A DNA stretch of 64,000 nt from Plectrocnemia conspersa (taxonomy: Eukaryota > Arthropoda > Insecta > Trichoptera > Polycentropodidae), in assembly GCA_009617715.1 (NCBI GenBank), contig VTFK01000010.1:1054001-1118000 (forward strand), written 5' to 3'. The notes beneath the pieces are model-generated. The model was not told the origin of the DNA. It worked only from the letters and a program-made list of their open reading frames with translations, and did no database searches. This document shows, in pieces, positions 13,094 through 24,137 of the stretch. The position numbers and the translations under genes were made by a program. Numbering within the stretch: the stretch's first letter is position 1; each line of letters starts with the position of its first letter.

Positions 13094-13132
13094 TTCACCC
13101 GCATTATTTTGTTATATCGAGGTTTTACTGTA
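13094..13132. mobile_element. Solo Tigger/pogo-like terminal inverted repeat
   Basis: The segment ends GTTATATCGAGGTTTTACTG followed by TA. On the opposite strand this is a CAGTAAAACCTCGATATAAC terminus. Many insect pogo/Tigger and related Tc1-mariner-superfamily elements begin with this kind of sequence and insert at TA. Just upstream, TTAACGGACACCCCC fits the usual inner part of such ends. The partner end was not found in the preceding kilobase, so this is a truncated copy or a solo end. Confidence 0.55.
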
Positions 13133-16057
13133 ATGCATATTCAAATTGTCGTTATGTTTTAATCACAACTCGAATAAAAGCGATTATATTGTATTATAAT
13201 TCATCTTTTGAAACGAAACAAAAACAGCTACCATGCCTAATACAACTGTATTATTTTCTTACAATGAATGTTTTCAACATTTCGTGTAATATGGGAAATA
13301 AATGATGTATCAGTGTGTGTTTTTTTTAATATTAATTGGCCAATTTTAAGTCGAAAATAGATCGTGATTGTAACCAGGCGTTCGTAAAACATATTTAAGT
13401 GGTTTTATTATTTGTATACAAACTGTTTTTCTTTTCGTTTTTTTGGGGTTCATGTGCATTATGATGCCGTCAAAAAGTACGTATTCCTTTAAAACTAATA
13501 TACGATGCGGTGCAGGTCACGTGAAATATTAATTTAGAATTTAGCGAGGGTACTGTTAGTCAGAGAATTGTATGGCGTTGATTCGAGAATTTTTACGAAT
13601 TTTTTTTTGTGAAAATAAATGCTGTTGAAGTTAATCATTAAACAACTGTACGGAAACTCGCAGTAGATTTAGAGTTTTTCTTGCAACCGTTTCCCGACAG
13701 CAAAAACAGCAACGTTTCAAAGCCTGTTCTTCGTTAGTTATCTAAAACACTAGGAAATCATTCTTGAAAATAATAGCTGTTGCAAAACTAAATTAGAAAT
13801 TTGCTTTATCTCCCTATGACATTTACCATATATATTTAAAAAAATATACTAATTTTTTCGATAATTAGAGTGATGTTATGAAAAGCCGTAAACATGGAAA
13901 TCTTTCATTGTTAAATCGTTGTTAAAATACTAATTTTGTAAATATAGAATATTTTGCTTAATAAAAATGTATGATAGTTAAAAAATATAGCGTATATATC
14001 TCACTAAAAAAATTTGCCACTTCATGTGAAACAATCCAATAGAATAACTATTGATTAAATATTATATGTAATAACAATGAAAATGAAGTATATACAAATA
14101 TCTGTTATTATTGTTATTATCAACGTAATAATTCAACGTATCAATTACAAATGAGCGATAGAAGGGGGGTAGCTCGATCGTTGATTGGGTATCCATGACA
14201 CGCCCAACAACGCTACCGCCCATCGCATGTAGCTACGTGCGTGTGTGTAAATATATAAAACGTGTAACGTACGATTTCAATATTGATTTTGTGAACAGGC
14301 GTTGATGATGAGTGTTTTTGTTATACATGTGTATGAGAATAAATAATAGAAAGCTTGTATTTTATATTGTTTATTAAATTCAATTTTATTTGACGCTGTA
14401 GCTTTATTTGTATTATAAATAAAGAAGGCTTTACATCTAATTATATAGATTTTCACTGAATGTTTTTATTTTCGTATCGTAGCACTTCAGTTTAGTAACT
14501 CCGTCGATCACGGCTGACCGTTAGTTAGAAAATAAATCAAATACTTATATACATTTTTAACATTTTATTTTTTTATAATAATAAATACGTTTAGTATATC
14601 ATATTTTTTGACATCAGTACAAAAAAAGATCGGCCGTTACATCATAGGAGAAAAAACATTATTGCAATTCCTTTTTTTTTAAATCGATTACGCGTATTTT
14701 TTAATTTATTCAACCCGGAAATAGCTACAACTTTAATTATTTATATCATATTTACATTAACAATTAAATCTAAAAACTAGAAAAATTCGCTCCCAAGCGA
14801 TAGCTTTGATACGCGTCGTCCTTGTAAAATCTAACGACAAAAGTGCGGCACATTATTTTTTAATATTGTTTTTATTTTAAATTCAATAATTTATATAATT
14901 TGATTGTATTTCGTTTTTTTTATTATTTCTTATACACACATCACTTTTTAATCGAAAGATCAACAAAGCTATATATTTATTTTTATATATCTTTTTCAAT
15001 CACGAAAATTTACTAATCATTTTTTTATCGGTACATAAATAATAGCTATTTTAATATATAGTGCGTTTAATTTTGTACAATCAAACAATATTCAACGTTT
15101 CACTATAACAAACGTATTGATAAATGCAAGTATGAAATAAATTATAAAACCATATTTAATCCACCGATAAATAAATGACGTCTTTATAATTATAATAAAA
15201 TATAATAATAATAATAATATAATCAATTATATTTCGATAACTTTAACATAATATAATAATAATAGTAATATACATTGTGATTTAGTATCGATTTTCTTAC
15301 ATTATATAACACTTTTTTTTCGAAACGGATTTACATATTAATATCCGAAAATAAATAAATTGTTGTGAATTTTTACCCTTTTGGTAACCGCGGATTTTTA
15401 TTATATTATTATTAAATAATTGAACAATTCTGTTTGTTTATTTTTTTATTATACTATGAACGCTTCGAGTATGCCGCGGAAAATGGGTATGAAAATCACA
15501 CACATAAATAAAGACGTACGAATTTTCACATCACTATACAAGTCAGTCTAAGTTCACAATGATCGGCCGCCGGCAACCGTCGACGCGCGAGCGCACAACG
15601 AAACGCACGATTGAAATTACAACTAGATAGAAAATGCGACAAAAAAAGCTTTGAAACTGAACCGACAAAATTGTAGCACAATAGCAAATAAGATAAATAT
15701 TACAATTATCAAAACTTATGTAACTTATTATGCGCAGTAATGTTCAATTATTATGTTAGATTCATTATCATGATCGATTATTTTTCCAAAGCTACCGGGA
15801 ATTATTAAAAAAATATTTAGTTGAGAGTTTTTTTGTCGAATAATGTTCTAGATCTTTTAGCACAAAATTTATCACCAAATTTAATCATATTTAAAAAATA
15901 ATGAGCTGCAAAACCGGCGCTGAATTTAAAAGTTTCTTTTCAATGTTTTTTCAACTAATAGAATGATCCCTAATTTATGATTATGACAGACTGGACGTGT
16001 GCTTCTAGTTTTAATCTTATTGAATAACTTTTTTTTTTGTCGCATTTAGAAAGGTGT
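13133..16057. other. AT-rich flank, possible 3'UTR and downstream region of the 16 kb exon
   Basis: If the minus-strand exon at 16.06-16.39 kb is real, transcription would run leftward into this stretch. On the minus strand the first canonical AATAAA signals after the stop codon are at 15445-15450 and 15437-15442, giving a possible 3'UTR of about 610 nt. A GC-richer block at about 15540-15610 (GGCCGCCGGC, GTCGACGCGCG) lies in it, and another block lies at about 14150-14250. A TAA-rich microsatellite occupies 15190-15270. No other gene is seen. Confidence 0.35.
15190..15270. repeat. TAA-rich microsatellite
   Basis: Runs of TAATAATAATAA (15201-15220 and about 15249-15270) are separated by AT-rich spacer. 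This is simple sequence with no other signal. Confidence 0.7.
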
Positions 16058-16394
16058 TTAATATAGAGGTGCGTTGCCGACGGTCGCGAGGTGAAAGGCC
16101 TCAGGCTCAGTGCGGAAGTAGTTCAGAAGGCTGCGAGCAGCATCAGGAGGGCGGCGGCGTGAAGGGCCGGTGCAGGGGCGGAGGCGCAGGGGGTAGCAGC
16201 CGGGTGGCCGCCGCCCCAGCTGGAACGGGTGGGGGGCCCCCCGGCCGAAGTGCGTAGCTAGGGGCGACGGGGGTCGCGGCGCCGCGCTGCTGCTCCTCTC
16301 CGCCGTCGGCGAGCCCCCCAGAGATATGTCCGAGTCCGAGTCCGACGGCGGCGGTGAGCTGCCGCCACCTGTCCTTCCTCCTTGCTGTTGTAAT
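16058..16394 (-). CDS. Putative terminal coding exon, low-complexity protein, gene unknown
   Basis: This GC-rich block stands out sharply from its AT-rich surroundings. On the minus strand a pyrimidine-rich tract ending TTTCCAG (AG at 16396-16395) would splice to an exon starting at 16394. With one leading base, the frame LQQQGGR... stays open for 111 codons to TAA at 16060-16058. It includes SSPPPSDSDSDISLGGSP near the start, then Pro/Arg/Gly-rich sequence, and ends in a less biased stretch with LLNYFRTEPEAFHLATVG. No domain is recognised. Acidic-serine and proline tracts are common in the tails of transcription factors, but that alone identifies nothing. A second minus frame is also open from the acceptor to a stop at 16143, so the frame is not certain. 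No homeodomain, zinc finger or other upstream exon was recognised to the right. Confidence 0.42.
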
Positions 16395-17139
16395 CTGGAA
16401 ATTCAATATAAAAGAAAATATTAGATTATTGCGTTAAATATGCTTGAAGGGGTGAAGTTTTCACATGTGTTTCAAAATCAAACATAGCTTAAACCTGCTG
16501 GGTGCAACCACTCGGCTCAGTACTCACTTAGCCTAAACGCATATAGTAGTACTCGGCCGAGTAATCCAACTATTTAAAGCAAAATGTACACTAGGAGCTA
16601 CATTGCCAAGCTTAGTAGATTAAATTTATACAATTTCAGATCAGAAAGCGATTGTTATTTTATGTTTTATAAAAATATATTTTTTAAATAAAAAAATATT
16701 TCATTTTCATATTTGTCTTTCTGTTTTTAAAGTGTCTTTATTAGTGATCAATAAATGGTCGATAGCGAGTTAGAACTTCTACTAGTAGTACACTGCCATT
16801 TGTTTCTCGAAATATGATATATTCCTTATTTTTTTATTTAATGTAAATTTTCTGTTATAATATGACAGGAGCTAGACCAATGCTTTACAACGGGATAAAT
16901 CAATCAAGCGACCATAAAATGTTGAAAATATATCGTGAGCCATTGATTTCTTTATTTATTGAAAATTTTCCGTTACAACACTAAATGTGTTAAACTAATG
17001 CGGTACAAACTGAGTAAATTACTTAATAACTACAAGTATTTATTTACTAAGCCGTTTACTTGTTTACTAATTAAAAATGTTTCGTTGCAATACAAAAGAC
17101 AAGAAATAACCCAATGCGTTACAACCAGGCCTGCCGGGG
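16395..17139. other. AT-rich stretch, possible intron
   Basis: This lies directly upstream of the putative exon on the minus strand. It is AT-rich. Variants of the motif CCAATGCGTTACAA occur at about 16877-16895 and 17111-17125, with a weaker one near 16990. The same motif lies in the right arm of the inverted-repeat element at 20.42 kb, so decayed pieces of that family are likely here. No coding signal is seen. Confidence 0.35.
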
Positions 17140-17415
17140 GGGAAGAGAGAAAATCTAAAAAAAAACAGTCTCGAATCTCTCCCAAAAATATTTTTAAAAA
17201 TATGTCATTTCAGTAAAATCATATCGGAATACATTTTCACCAGTAGATATATACTTTTACCAGTGAAAATATAAATTATCTGGCAGGTGCTAGGAAAATT
17301 ATATGATTACAACTTTTCTATATGTAGTAAAATATATATTTATATACTTATCATTATTTATTTATATTCGATCTGTATTTTTTGGTCAAGATATATTTTT
17401 ACTAGTAAAGTCCAA
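17140..17415 (+). repeat. Dispersed repeat family 2, copy C
   Basis: Same orientation as the 4.57 kb copy and inverted relative to the 10.2 kb copy. It shares AAAATCATATCGGAATACAT, TTTTCACCAGTAGATATATA, AAATATAAATTATCTGGCAG, GTGCTAG and ATTTCTATATGTAGTAA-like sequence. It keeps the segment that copy A has lost. The right-hand half of the family (TAATTTAACTGATA onward) is missing. Confidence 0.66.
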
Positions 17416-17530
17416 ATGCATATCATTTCTCAGAAGGCAAAAATTAACGTCATAAAATCGTGTCGGAGCCATCACAGTGGGAACACAAATTTGCGACCCA
17501 CGAGTGTAAAAGGTTGCCGATTTCTGTAAT
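17415..17530 (-). repeat. Fragment shared with the 45.9-46.1 kb region
   Basis: On the minus strand this reads ACTGTGATGGC, ACGATTTTATGACGTTAAT and TTTTTGCCTTCTGAGAAATG. At 45.92-46.10 kb on the plus strand, GACGTAAATTTTTGCTTTCTGAGAAGTG is followed about 100 bases later by ATTGTGATGGCACGATTTTATT. The order of these pieces differs between the two places. This could be rearranged remains of one element family, and family 2 and family 1 may belong to the same larger element. Confidence 0.45.
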
Positions 17531-17618
17531 CAATACGTAAATTGTTTAATTTGATTATTTAAGTAATTTCTTTGACAGACTTGTGAAAAGAAGTCATTTA
17601 AAACGTATATACCCTTTC

Positions 17619-17795
17619 TTCGATATACAATAAATGAGTAAATAGGTAAGACTTCGTTGCACTCTAGGACCCTGACAAAAATATAGCCCCTTCACTCTTA
17701 AAATATCAAACCTAATAATTATTTATACTATCATTTTAATTTGAAAAAATCATTTTTATTATTGGAAAATATTATGAAAAAAGTGTAAAATACTA
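17619..17795 (-). repeat. Dispersed repeat family 4, copy 1
   Basis: The reverse complement matches 41110-41285. Shared blocks are TTTTTTCATAATATTT, CCAATAAT (CTAATAAT in the other copy), ATTAGGTTTGAT, TTAAGAGTG, TCAGGGTCCTA, TTGCAACGAAGTCTTAC, TATTTACTCATT and TATATCGAAG. No coding frame is conserved. The class is unknown. Confidence 0.68.
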
Positions 17796-20152
17796 GATTT
17801 TCTTCAAATATCCTATGAATTTTTACATTATTTTAAGAAAATATTAAATTTATAAAAATAATGTGAAGATTTGTAAAATAAATTTGACACTAAATTATAT
17901 AAAAAAATATGTTTTTACAAAATGATTTTCAAGCAGAAAACTTATTATTTAGGTTTTTCTGAAAAAAGTCTAAATTTTGTACCACTTAAGAAAATTGTAG
18001 ATGAACCAATTTTGCTTACAAACAATATTATATAGTACTATAATATAATATTTAAATTTATAGAATTTTGGTTAGGTACATATTTTGCATTAGCATTTAA
18101 TAAATAAAAAATCTATTTTTTATTTTTTACTAATGGCATTAATTGTGGATTCTTTTAAAAAAAATTGTATTTTATGTTTATTTATTAAGTGTACATAAAA
18201 TTTACTCAATAACTAAACACCAAGTATAACTAACTATAGTGAATTTATATTTAATATTTTGTTAAAATCCTTTGCACTTTTCTAACATATCAGATTTTCA
18301 AGTAATCGACGATTTTTTTCTTGTAGTCTTTATTGATTTATAGTAAAACGAAAACATTCAGCTTTGAACATAGATCCAAACTATTTTATAAAAACAAGAA
18401 AATTAACAATTTAAGCTTTTGCCAAAATGTCACGGTGCTTATTCCTGCTGAAGATGTAGTACATCTGACTGGTGGTAAGCAGTAGTAGCTTCTTGATATT
18501 TTCAATAAAAATATGATTGATGTAAAAGTAGGTCTAAAATATTACTTTGAAAGAAAATTATTTTTTAGCCAATAATTAAGGATTTTTAAAAATGTCAACA
18601 ATTTAGTTTCACTAGTGTAAATCACTTTTAATTATATAAAAGCATTACAACAATATAGCATAAATTGTGAATTTGTTTCCATCAAAATATTTACACCTTC
18701 CGTCCAATATATAATATTAATCCAACAACCTCGAAATAGCGTACGATTATACATGCAGGGGTGGCGCAAAAAGCAGTCGTCCATTTTACGGTCGGTCAGA
18801 TCGTCAAAGGCACTAGCTCTGGTCAATTTGTCCACAATCGACGTGTGCGTTTTTGACGATGAAAATAGGAATTACCGCGGCCCGGGCAAGGGTTGTTAAC
18901 CGCGGCGAGGGTGGGCCACCCCGCGCGTAACAAATTCGATTACAATTATTTGCGGCACTCGCGCCGCTGGTCGCTCACCCCTCATGCATTATGTATCGCC
19001 ATTCAATCTAATATACTGCACAAGGGTAAAGAGTTGTGTTCGGCGCGTCTATTTGTGTAAGTCATTAGCGGCGCCGCGGTGCTTTCTCTCTCTCTCGCTC
19101 TTTCTCCGTGTTGACTCTAACCACTGTTCCCTCTGTTCTGCGGCGAAAGAGATTGCGCAGGAGCGGCGAATTAATTCAGAAAATTCGCCGCCAGCGCGAA
19201 CACATACATCAAACAGGAGTATGTAAAACCGCTAATTAATCTACCGATATTAAAGTTTATCCGGAACCTATAGGATCCGGTATACAACATTAGGGAAACA
19301 ACAAATTTTATGCCTATATCTCATAAACCTATAATGAACACGGATGATTTTTGTTACATGCTGCTAGAACTACAACAAAGTAATCGAATAATTAACGCAG
19401 TTAGAACTTAAAATTATCTTTGAGCAAAGATAAAGAATCTAGAATTAAATATGGAAATATTCTAAAATATATTACATAGTTTTATGGCATGGTATATTTA
19501 TTACACGCATAAATGACTTTTTTTAATTATTAGCATATAGTTAACCGAACTAAAATTAAGGTTTTATTAAGGAAAAAACAGGGTAATTTTTCTGTTATCA
19601 TTTTACAAATAGATACTATAAAAACTTTAATATATTTTACTCATGTATCGATATTTTTTATAAAATTAAATTATGTTATTTAATATATAATACATACAGT
19701 AAAAATAGTATTAATTTTTTCTTAGTAAAAAACGATATTATATTTTTGTATAAAATTATATTGTTTCATTTTTAATACATAAATAAGATTAGGGTATTTT
19801 AGTGACAAAAAAATTTGCACACTATTTTAAGCCGATATCTGTTCTTAAGTTCATACAAAAATATAACAATAAGTTAATGAGAGGAGGAAATCAGTATTTT
19901 CAAAACTATGTTGTTGAAAATTACATTATTCTGTAAAAAGCCCACATTGATTTTTGTAATCTACCGATTATCACACGGAGCGTTTTTTTTTATCTAATTA
20001 TTAATGTAAATATTATGTCCCAGCTGTAAAGTGGCATTTATTGATTATAAATTATATTACACAAAATAATTTATTACTAATTATATGAATGTCACCGATT
20101 CCTAAACTTTCAGTCTAGTGGTTAATACTTTGAAAGTATTTATTAGTTTTGA
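17796..20152. other. AT-rich stretch with a GC-richer block at 18760-19250
   Basis: 17796-18750 and 19250-20150 are AT-rich and featureless. The 18760-19250 block is GC-rich and single-copy in the window, with GCGGCCCGGGCAAGGG, GGTTGTTAACCGCGGCGAGG and a CT-rich tract. Short open frames on both strands have no recognisable motifs. A regulatory or conserved non-coding block is the best guess, by composition only. Confidence 0.35.
19084..19107. repeat. CT-rich simple repeat
   Basis: An imperfect (TC)n tract, TTCTCTCTCTCTCGCTCTTT, inside a GC-rich block. Possibly a GAGA-factor-like (GA)n site on the other strand, which is inference from the motif only. Confidence 0.55.
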
Positions 20153-20463
20153 TTGACTTAACTGGGTAACAGTTAGTACAGATTTACCCCATTGTGACAC
20201 ATTGGGATTTTTTGGCAAGTCAAATTACAAAGGAAGATTAAAAAACATATAAATCTATTATTAAATTACTGCTATTCATTAAAATAATTTACTTACAAAA
20301 AATTAAAGCAACTCATTAAAATGCCTACAATACACACTTAATGAAACTTTTAACATATTTTACATTATTTTCATTCAATAATTTTTGGACTTTGTTTTAA
20401 CCTGATAAAGTAAGCCCAATGCGTTACAAAGGGGTAAATCTGTGTTAACTGGTTAAGTCTATC
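20153..20463. mobile_element. MITE-like element with about 50-bp imperfect terminal inverted repeats
   Basis: The left arm (20153-20206) reads GACTTAACTGGGTAACAG, then ACAGATTTACCCCATTGTGA and CACATTGGG. The right arm (20414-20463), read on the opposite strand, gives GACTTAACCAGTTAAC, ACAGATTTACCCCTTTGTAA and CGCATTGGG. The two arms are thus inverted copies around about 200 bp of AT-rich DNA. No target duplication is clear. The inner motif ACAGAT(T/C)(T/C)ACCCCATT recurs at about 22490 and 41005, and CCAATGCGTTACAA at 16.9 and 17.1 kb, so the family has several decayed members here. Confidence 0.5.
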
Positions 20464-20572
20464 AGACATAATTAATACCTGCAAGGAAATATTACACCAC
20501 TAGACTCTGTAAGTGGCTCGAACCCGCGGCTTCTGGGTATCAATCTAGATCGTACGGATAATGCTATTTCAA
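20464..20572 (-). mobile_element. tRNA-derived SINE, copy 1
   Basis: On the minus strand this reads TAGCATTATCCGTACGATC, then TCTAGATTGATACCCAGAAG, then CCGCGGGTTCGAGCCAC. The last part contains a good RNA polymerase III B box (GGTTCGAGCC). The spacing resembles a tRNA from the D loop to the T arm. It aligns along its whole head with the copy at 40.8 kb (TAGCGTTGTCCGTAATT, TCTAGACTGGTAACCAAGAG). The stems do not pair as a functional tRNA. The body beyond the head is not clearly shared. Confidence 0.6.
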
Positions 20573-23500
20573 CCTTATATGATATATTATAATATGGTAG
20601 ATTCAGAATAATAAATAATAAAAATTCATGTATCTTTAGAATTAATTAATACAATACTATCACAATAAAGCTTTTTAAAGTTTGTCTTTTCCATTCACAT
20701 GTTAAAAACAAGTTTGTCTTTTCCATTCACATGTAGCTGCTTGCTTTAATGAAACAAATATTATTGCTAAGCTAATCAATGCCAACAAAAAAAAGATGAA
20801 ACATTTATTAGATTAATATAAAATCTTTGAAAGTTAAACATATTTAAAATAAAGTTTTACTCCTAAAACCACGTTTTGGATATTGGTTATTTTTGTGTCA
20901 AGTCTCTGATATATTTATGGATATGTATTTATTACAATCGTGCTACTTAAAATCATGTACTGATAGGAAGAGCACTTTTTTCTGCCACTTGTTTAATGAT
21001 AATCAAGTATTGAACTTAAAATTGACGATTTGAGTGAGCCGTTAAAATTTAAATACAGATTATGAAATGACATTAATACTATTGTTAAATTTATAATAAA
21101 ACTAAGCTAGAGTCTTGATTTATTTACCCTAAATTAACACCGTCTTGCCAAACATAGTTACAATGTTTGACTTGGCCGCTCATTCAATATTCATCAGTCG
21201 GAGCAGTGAAATGTTTCAAATTAGATCTACCGCGTTAGGGTCACCCCAATTTACACAGGGAAGAATTATTTACAAAACAAATTGAGTAAGACAATTGTTG
21301 GGACACGCGACGCGCGTACAAAATCTAGGGCTAAATAAACTATGCGAGATTAACTCACCCCACTCACATATAAATTATCTATAGATATTTTTGATGTTGG
21401 TAAATATATGTCTTTATCTTCATTAAGCTCACAAACTGTCACAACATGATAATGATCAGCTGTTGTATTTTAAGAAAATCCCTCGTCAATCTTTCCGTAA
21501 CACAAACCGGAGCTGGTAATGGCGTGTGTATAGAATTACATAAATGCTGATGCGATTCATCTTAAAGCAAACATTATTCTTGGATATGAAGTGAAAACAT
21601 TTTGAAAAGAAATACATTGTCATATTTTTATGTTTATAGTATATAAACAAGTCTTTTGTTTCCCTTTTCCTCCGTAACGAGAGCTTAAAAGCTCCGTATG
21701 TATTCTGCTGTCATCGGCAGCATCCGATCCGAACAAAGCTTGCACTTGATTTTTTCCTCGGTGATTAATTTTTCAATATCGTAAATGCACATAGATATTA
21801 ATTGTGCATCTATAAAAATTTCTCGGCGTATTCGGTATCATGTTTCTCACGTTACAGACGATCGCGCAAAAAGCATTCGACTAATTAAGTTGTGTGTGAT
21901 TTATGCACTTACACACAAACAAACGCTAAACATAATCAGTATAATTATGTGTTGCAAGACTTGCATGTGAATCATTCGCCATTAAACGTTAATTATTTCT
22001 GCCCGCTCGTGATTATTTAGCTTGTGTAAATTAGCGAGGCGCGCATTATATGTGTGTACGCGAAAAAGTTTTTGGATGCCTGAACATACGTATAAAAATA
22101 GGGTAAAGTGGAGTAAATTAGACACTTTAGATTAGCCATGAGTTATTAATAATTAAATTGATTTCAATTTATTGACAATTTTATTCTACAGACCATAAGT
22201 GGCATTGGCTTTTAAAACATATTTTACAATAAACATTTTGTTATTTTTATAAAGAAAATTGCACGTTAATAAAATACATAATATTATATTTACAAATTAG
22301 TATGATTGTATGTAAAAAAATATTTTATGTAAGTTTAAAAAAAATTAGGTAATATAGATGTACATAGATTAATTACCATATACTTTAGCTAAATATAAAA
22401 AAGAGTATTGCTAAGCAAATATTATACACAATTTCAAATAAAGGTTTAATGTGTTTTAATAAAGGTTTAACCAGTGTCTGTTCATCACAGATCTACCCCA
22501 TTATAAATATAAATATTTTTTATTTCTCTTTAAAAACGTCTGAGTTTCGTACAAAGAGAGCAGAGTGGGTATATTGTTTTAATCGGTGATGTGAACACAA
22601 GTTCTCAGCGCATTGAGCACCGGCCTTCGCGATTGTTCCGCGAACATGATATTTTAATAGAGGCCAATATAAAAGGGGGGTCCGTTTTGATAAATTTTAA
22701 AATTGGCACAAAAAAGAATCGGGCAGCGAGCGTAAATAAAGAGCGGCGCAACGCTTGTGCGAGAGAGGCCACGTCTCATGTGATTATATGGAATTAAGTA
22801 TGTGCCGAGTGGAGGGTATGTGAGGTGTCGTGTTACAGGGTGAGTACAAAGGCATTGATCACTTTTTTTTTGAGAACGGGCACGGTGCTGCTAATATTTC
22901 GGACTGAGGTTAATTAAATGTAGCGTGAAATTTTGTGCGCACACAAAAACGGCTTTCAAGGAAAATTCGAAAAGGATATTTTATTTCGGACGTTACAATA
23001 ATATCATATGAGATTTAGGGTATCACATAATACAGTAGCTTAATATGGTCAGTATTGTATTATACAATATAATATAATAACTAGTATTATATTAAATATA
23101 ATAAGCAGCATAAATTAATTACTCCCTTATACATAAATTTAAAAATATATATTTAATTCGAGTAAGATATGTATACTATATAAATTAATCATATCCAGGT
23201 TAAACAATTAACGGATAGTTTTTTAATAAATAAACAGATAATTATATAAGTAAGGTTAGTGAGGAACGATAAAAAAGTTTATTTTTTGGAATGGCGTGTT
23301 ATATCACATTTTTACAGAACTTTAATAGCTTCAAACACACGTCGTATTCATTACATTTTATCGGAAAGTAATATAAACAGATCTAAGTAGCTATAAAAAG
23401 TTTGAAAAAATTTGAGTAAAATTAAAAATAACCAATTACTCAGTTCAAGTGATGATGTTAGTTGTAGTGCGTTCATGTTAATTAATTGCTAAGATACTAT

Positions 23501-23999
23501 TTTAATCTAGAACTACATATTTAGTCCAATTAATTAATTTCCTCAATATAAATGACACACTATAAATTAAATTTTAAGTTTGATAGCCCTGTTAAGAAGC
23601 TAAAGAAATATAATAGAATGCATTAAAATTTTGTAATGTAATGCGGTTGGTTGTAATTGCAATAATATAACGTGTTTTTAAAAAAAAATTCTATGTCGAA
23701 AAAGATATTTTTTGTGAAATTTGAGGAATTAAATTGCTATATAAATGCATCTCTCATGCTCAATTTTATGTCGCAATGTCACGAGCGGTATCTACGAAGC
23801 ACCTGTATGTGCTAGCACAATAAAAGGTACGACATAGAGCTTCCAAACTTCATCAACTTTTCGAATAGTAGATATAACTAAAAATATTCAAATATTATAG
23901 TTTCTTAAATAAGAATAGTTCACTTAGATTTAATTAAATCACATTCTTTAAAAAATAACAAGTAATTTATAAAAAATTGCAATATAATTTATAATCAAT
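20573..23999. other. Non-coding stretch with several GC-richer blocks
   Basis: AT-rich DNA with GC-richer single-copy blocks at about 21160-21340, 21660-22090 and 22540-22960. The 60-70 codon open frames inside them have no recognisable motifs. A decayed piece sharing ACAGATCTACCCCATT with the 20.2 kb element lies near 22490. The rest is featureless. Confidence 0.35.
20678..20734. repeat. 25-bp direct duplication
   Basis: Two identical 25-bp copies (20678-20702 and 20710-20734) start 32 bases apart and contain TTTGTCTTTTCCATTCACAT. They are separated by TAAAAAC. Perfect identity suggests a recent slippage or repair event. Confidence 0.85.
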
Positions 24000-24137
24000 G
24001 GATGTCAATACAGCTGGGGCCGTTTGTTTAATAATAGTGCATTTTTCATTATAAAAGTTCGAGTGCCACTGCCGTGGCTTGAACTCGCAACCTCAGAGTT
24101 ACTAGTCTGAGACGTTGCAGACTACACCATTCCGTCC
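24000..24137 (-). mobile_element. tRNA-derived SINE, copy 2
   Basis: On the minus strand the head reads GGACGGAATGGTGTAGTC, then CTCAGACTAGTAACTCTGAG, then GTTGCGAGTTCAAGCCAC. This includes an A-box-like and a B-box-like segment and a CTAGTAA anticodon-loop sequence reminiscent of tRNA-Thr(AGT). The T stem does not pair and the anticodon stem has an extra base, so it is not a working tRNA. The tail (GGCACTCGAACTTTTATAAT, then GAAAAATGCACT and CGGCCCCAGC) aligns with the body of the 40.8 kb copy, which supports a SINE. Confidence 0.62.

Noticed and set aside
16054..16257. A plus-strand 67-codon frame through the GC-rich exon block
   Set aside because: The minus strand has a splice acceptor and a longer open frame that closes at the edge of the block. 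The plus frame is Gly/Arg-rich shadow sequence.
24062..24137. A functional tRNA-Thr gene
   Set aside because: The T stem does not pair, the acceptor halves do not match, and the anticodon stem-loop has an extra base. The tail similarity to another copy points to a SINE.
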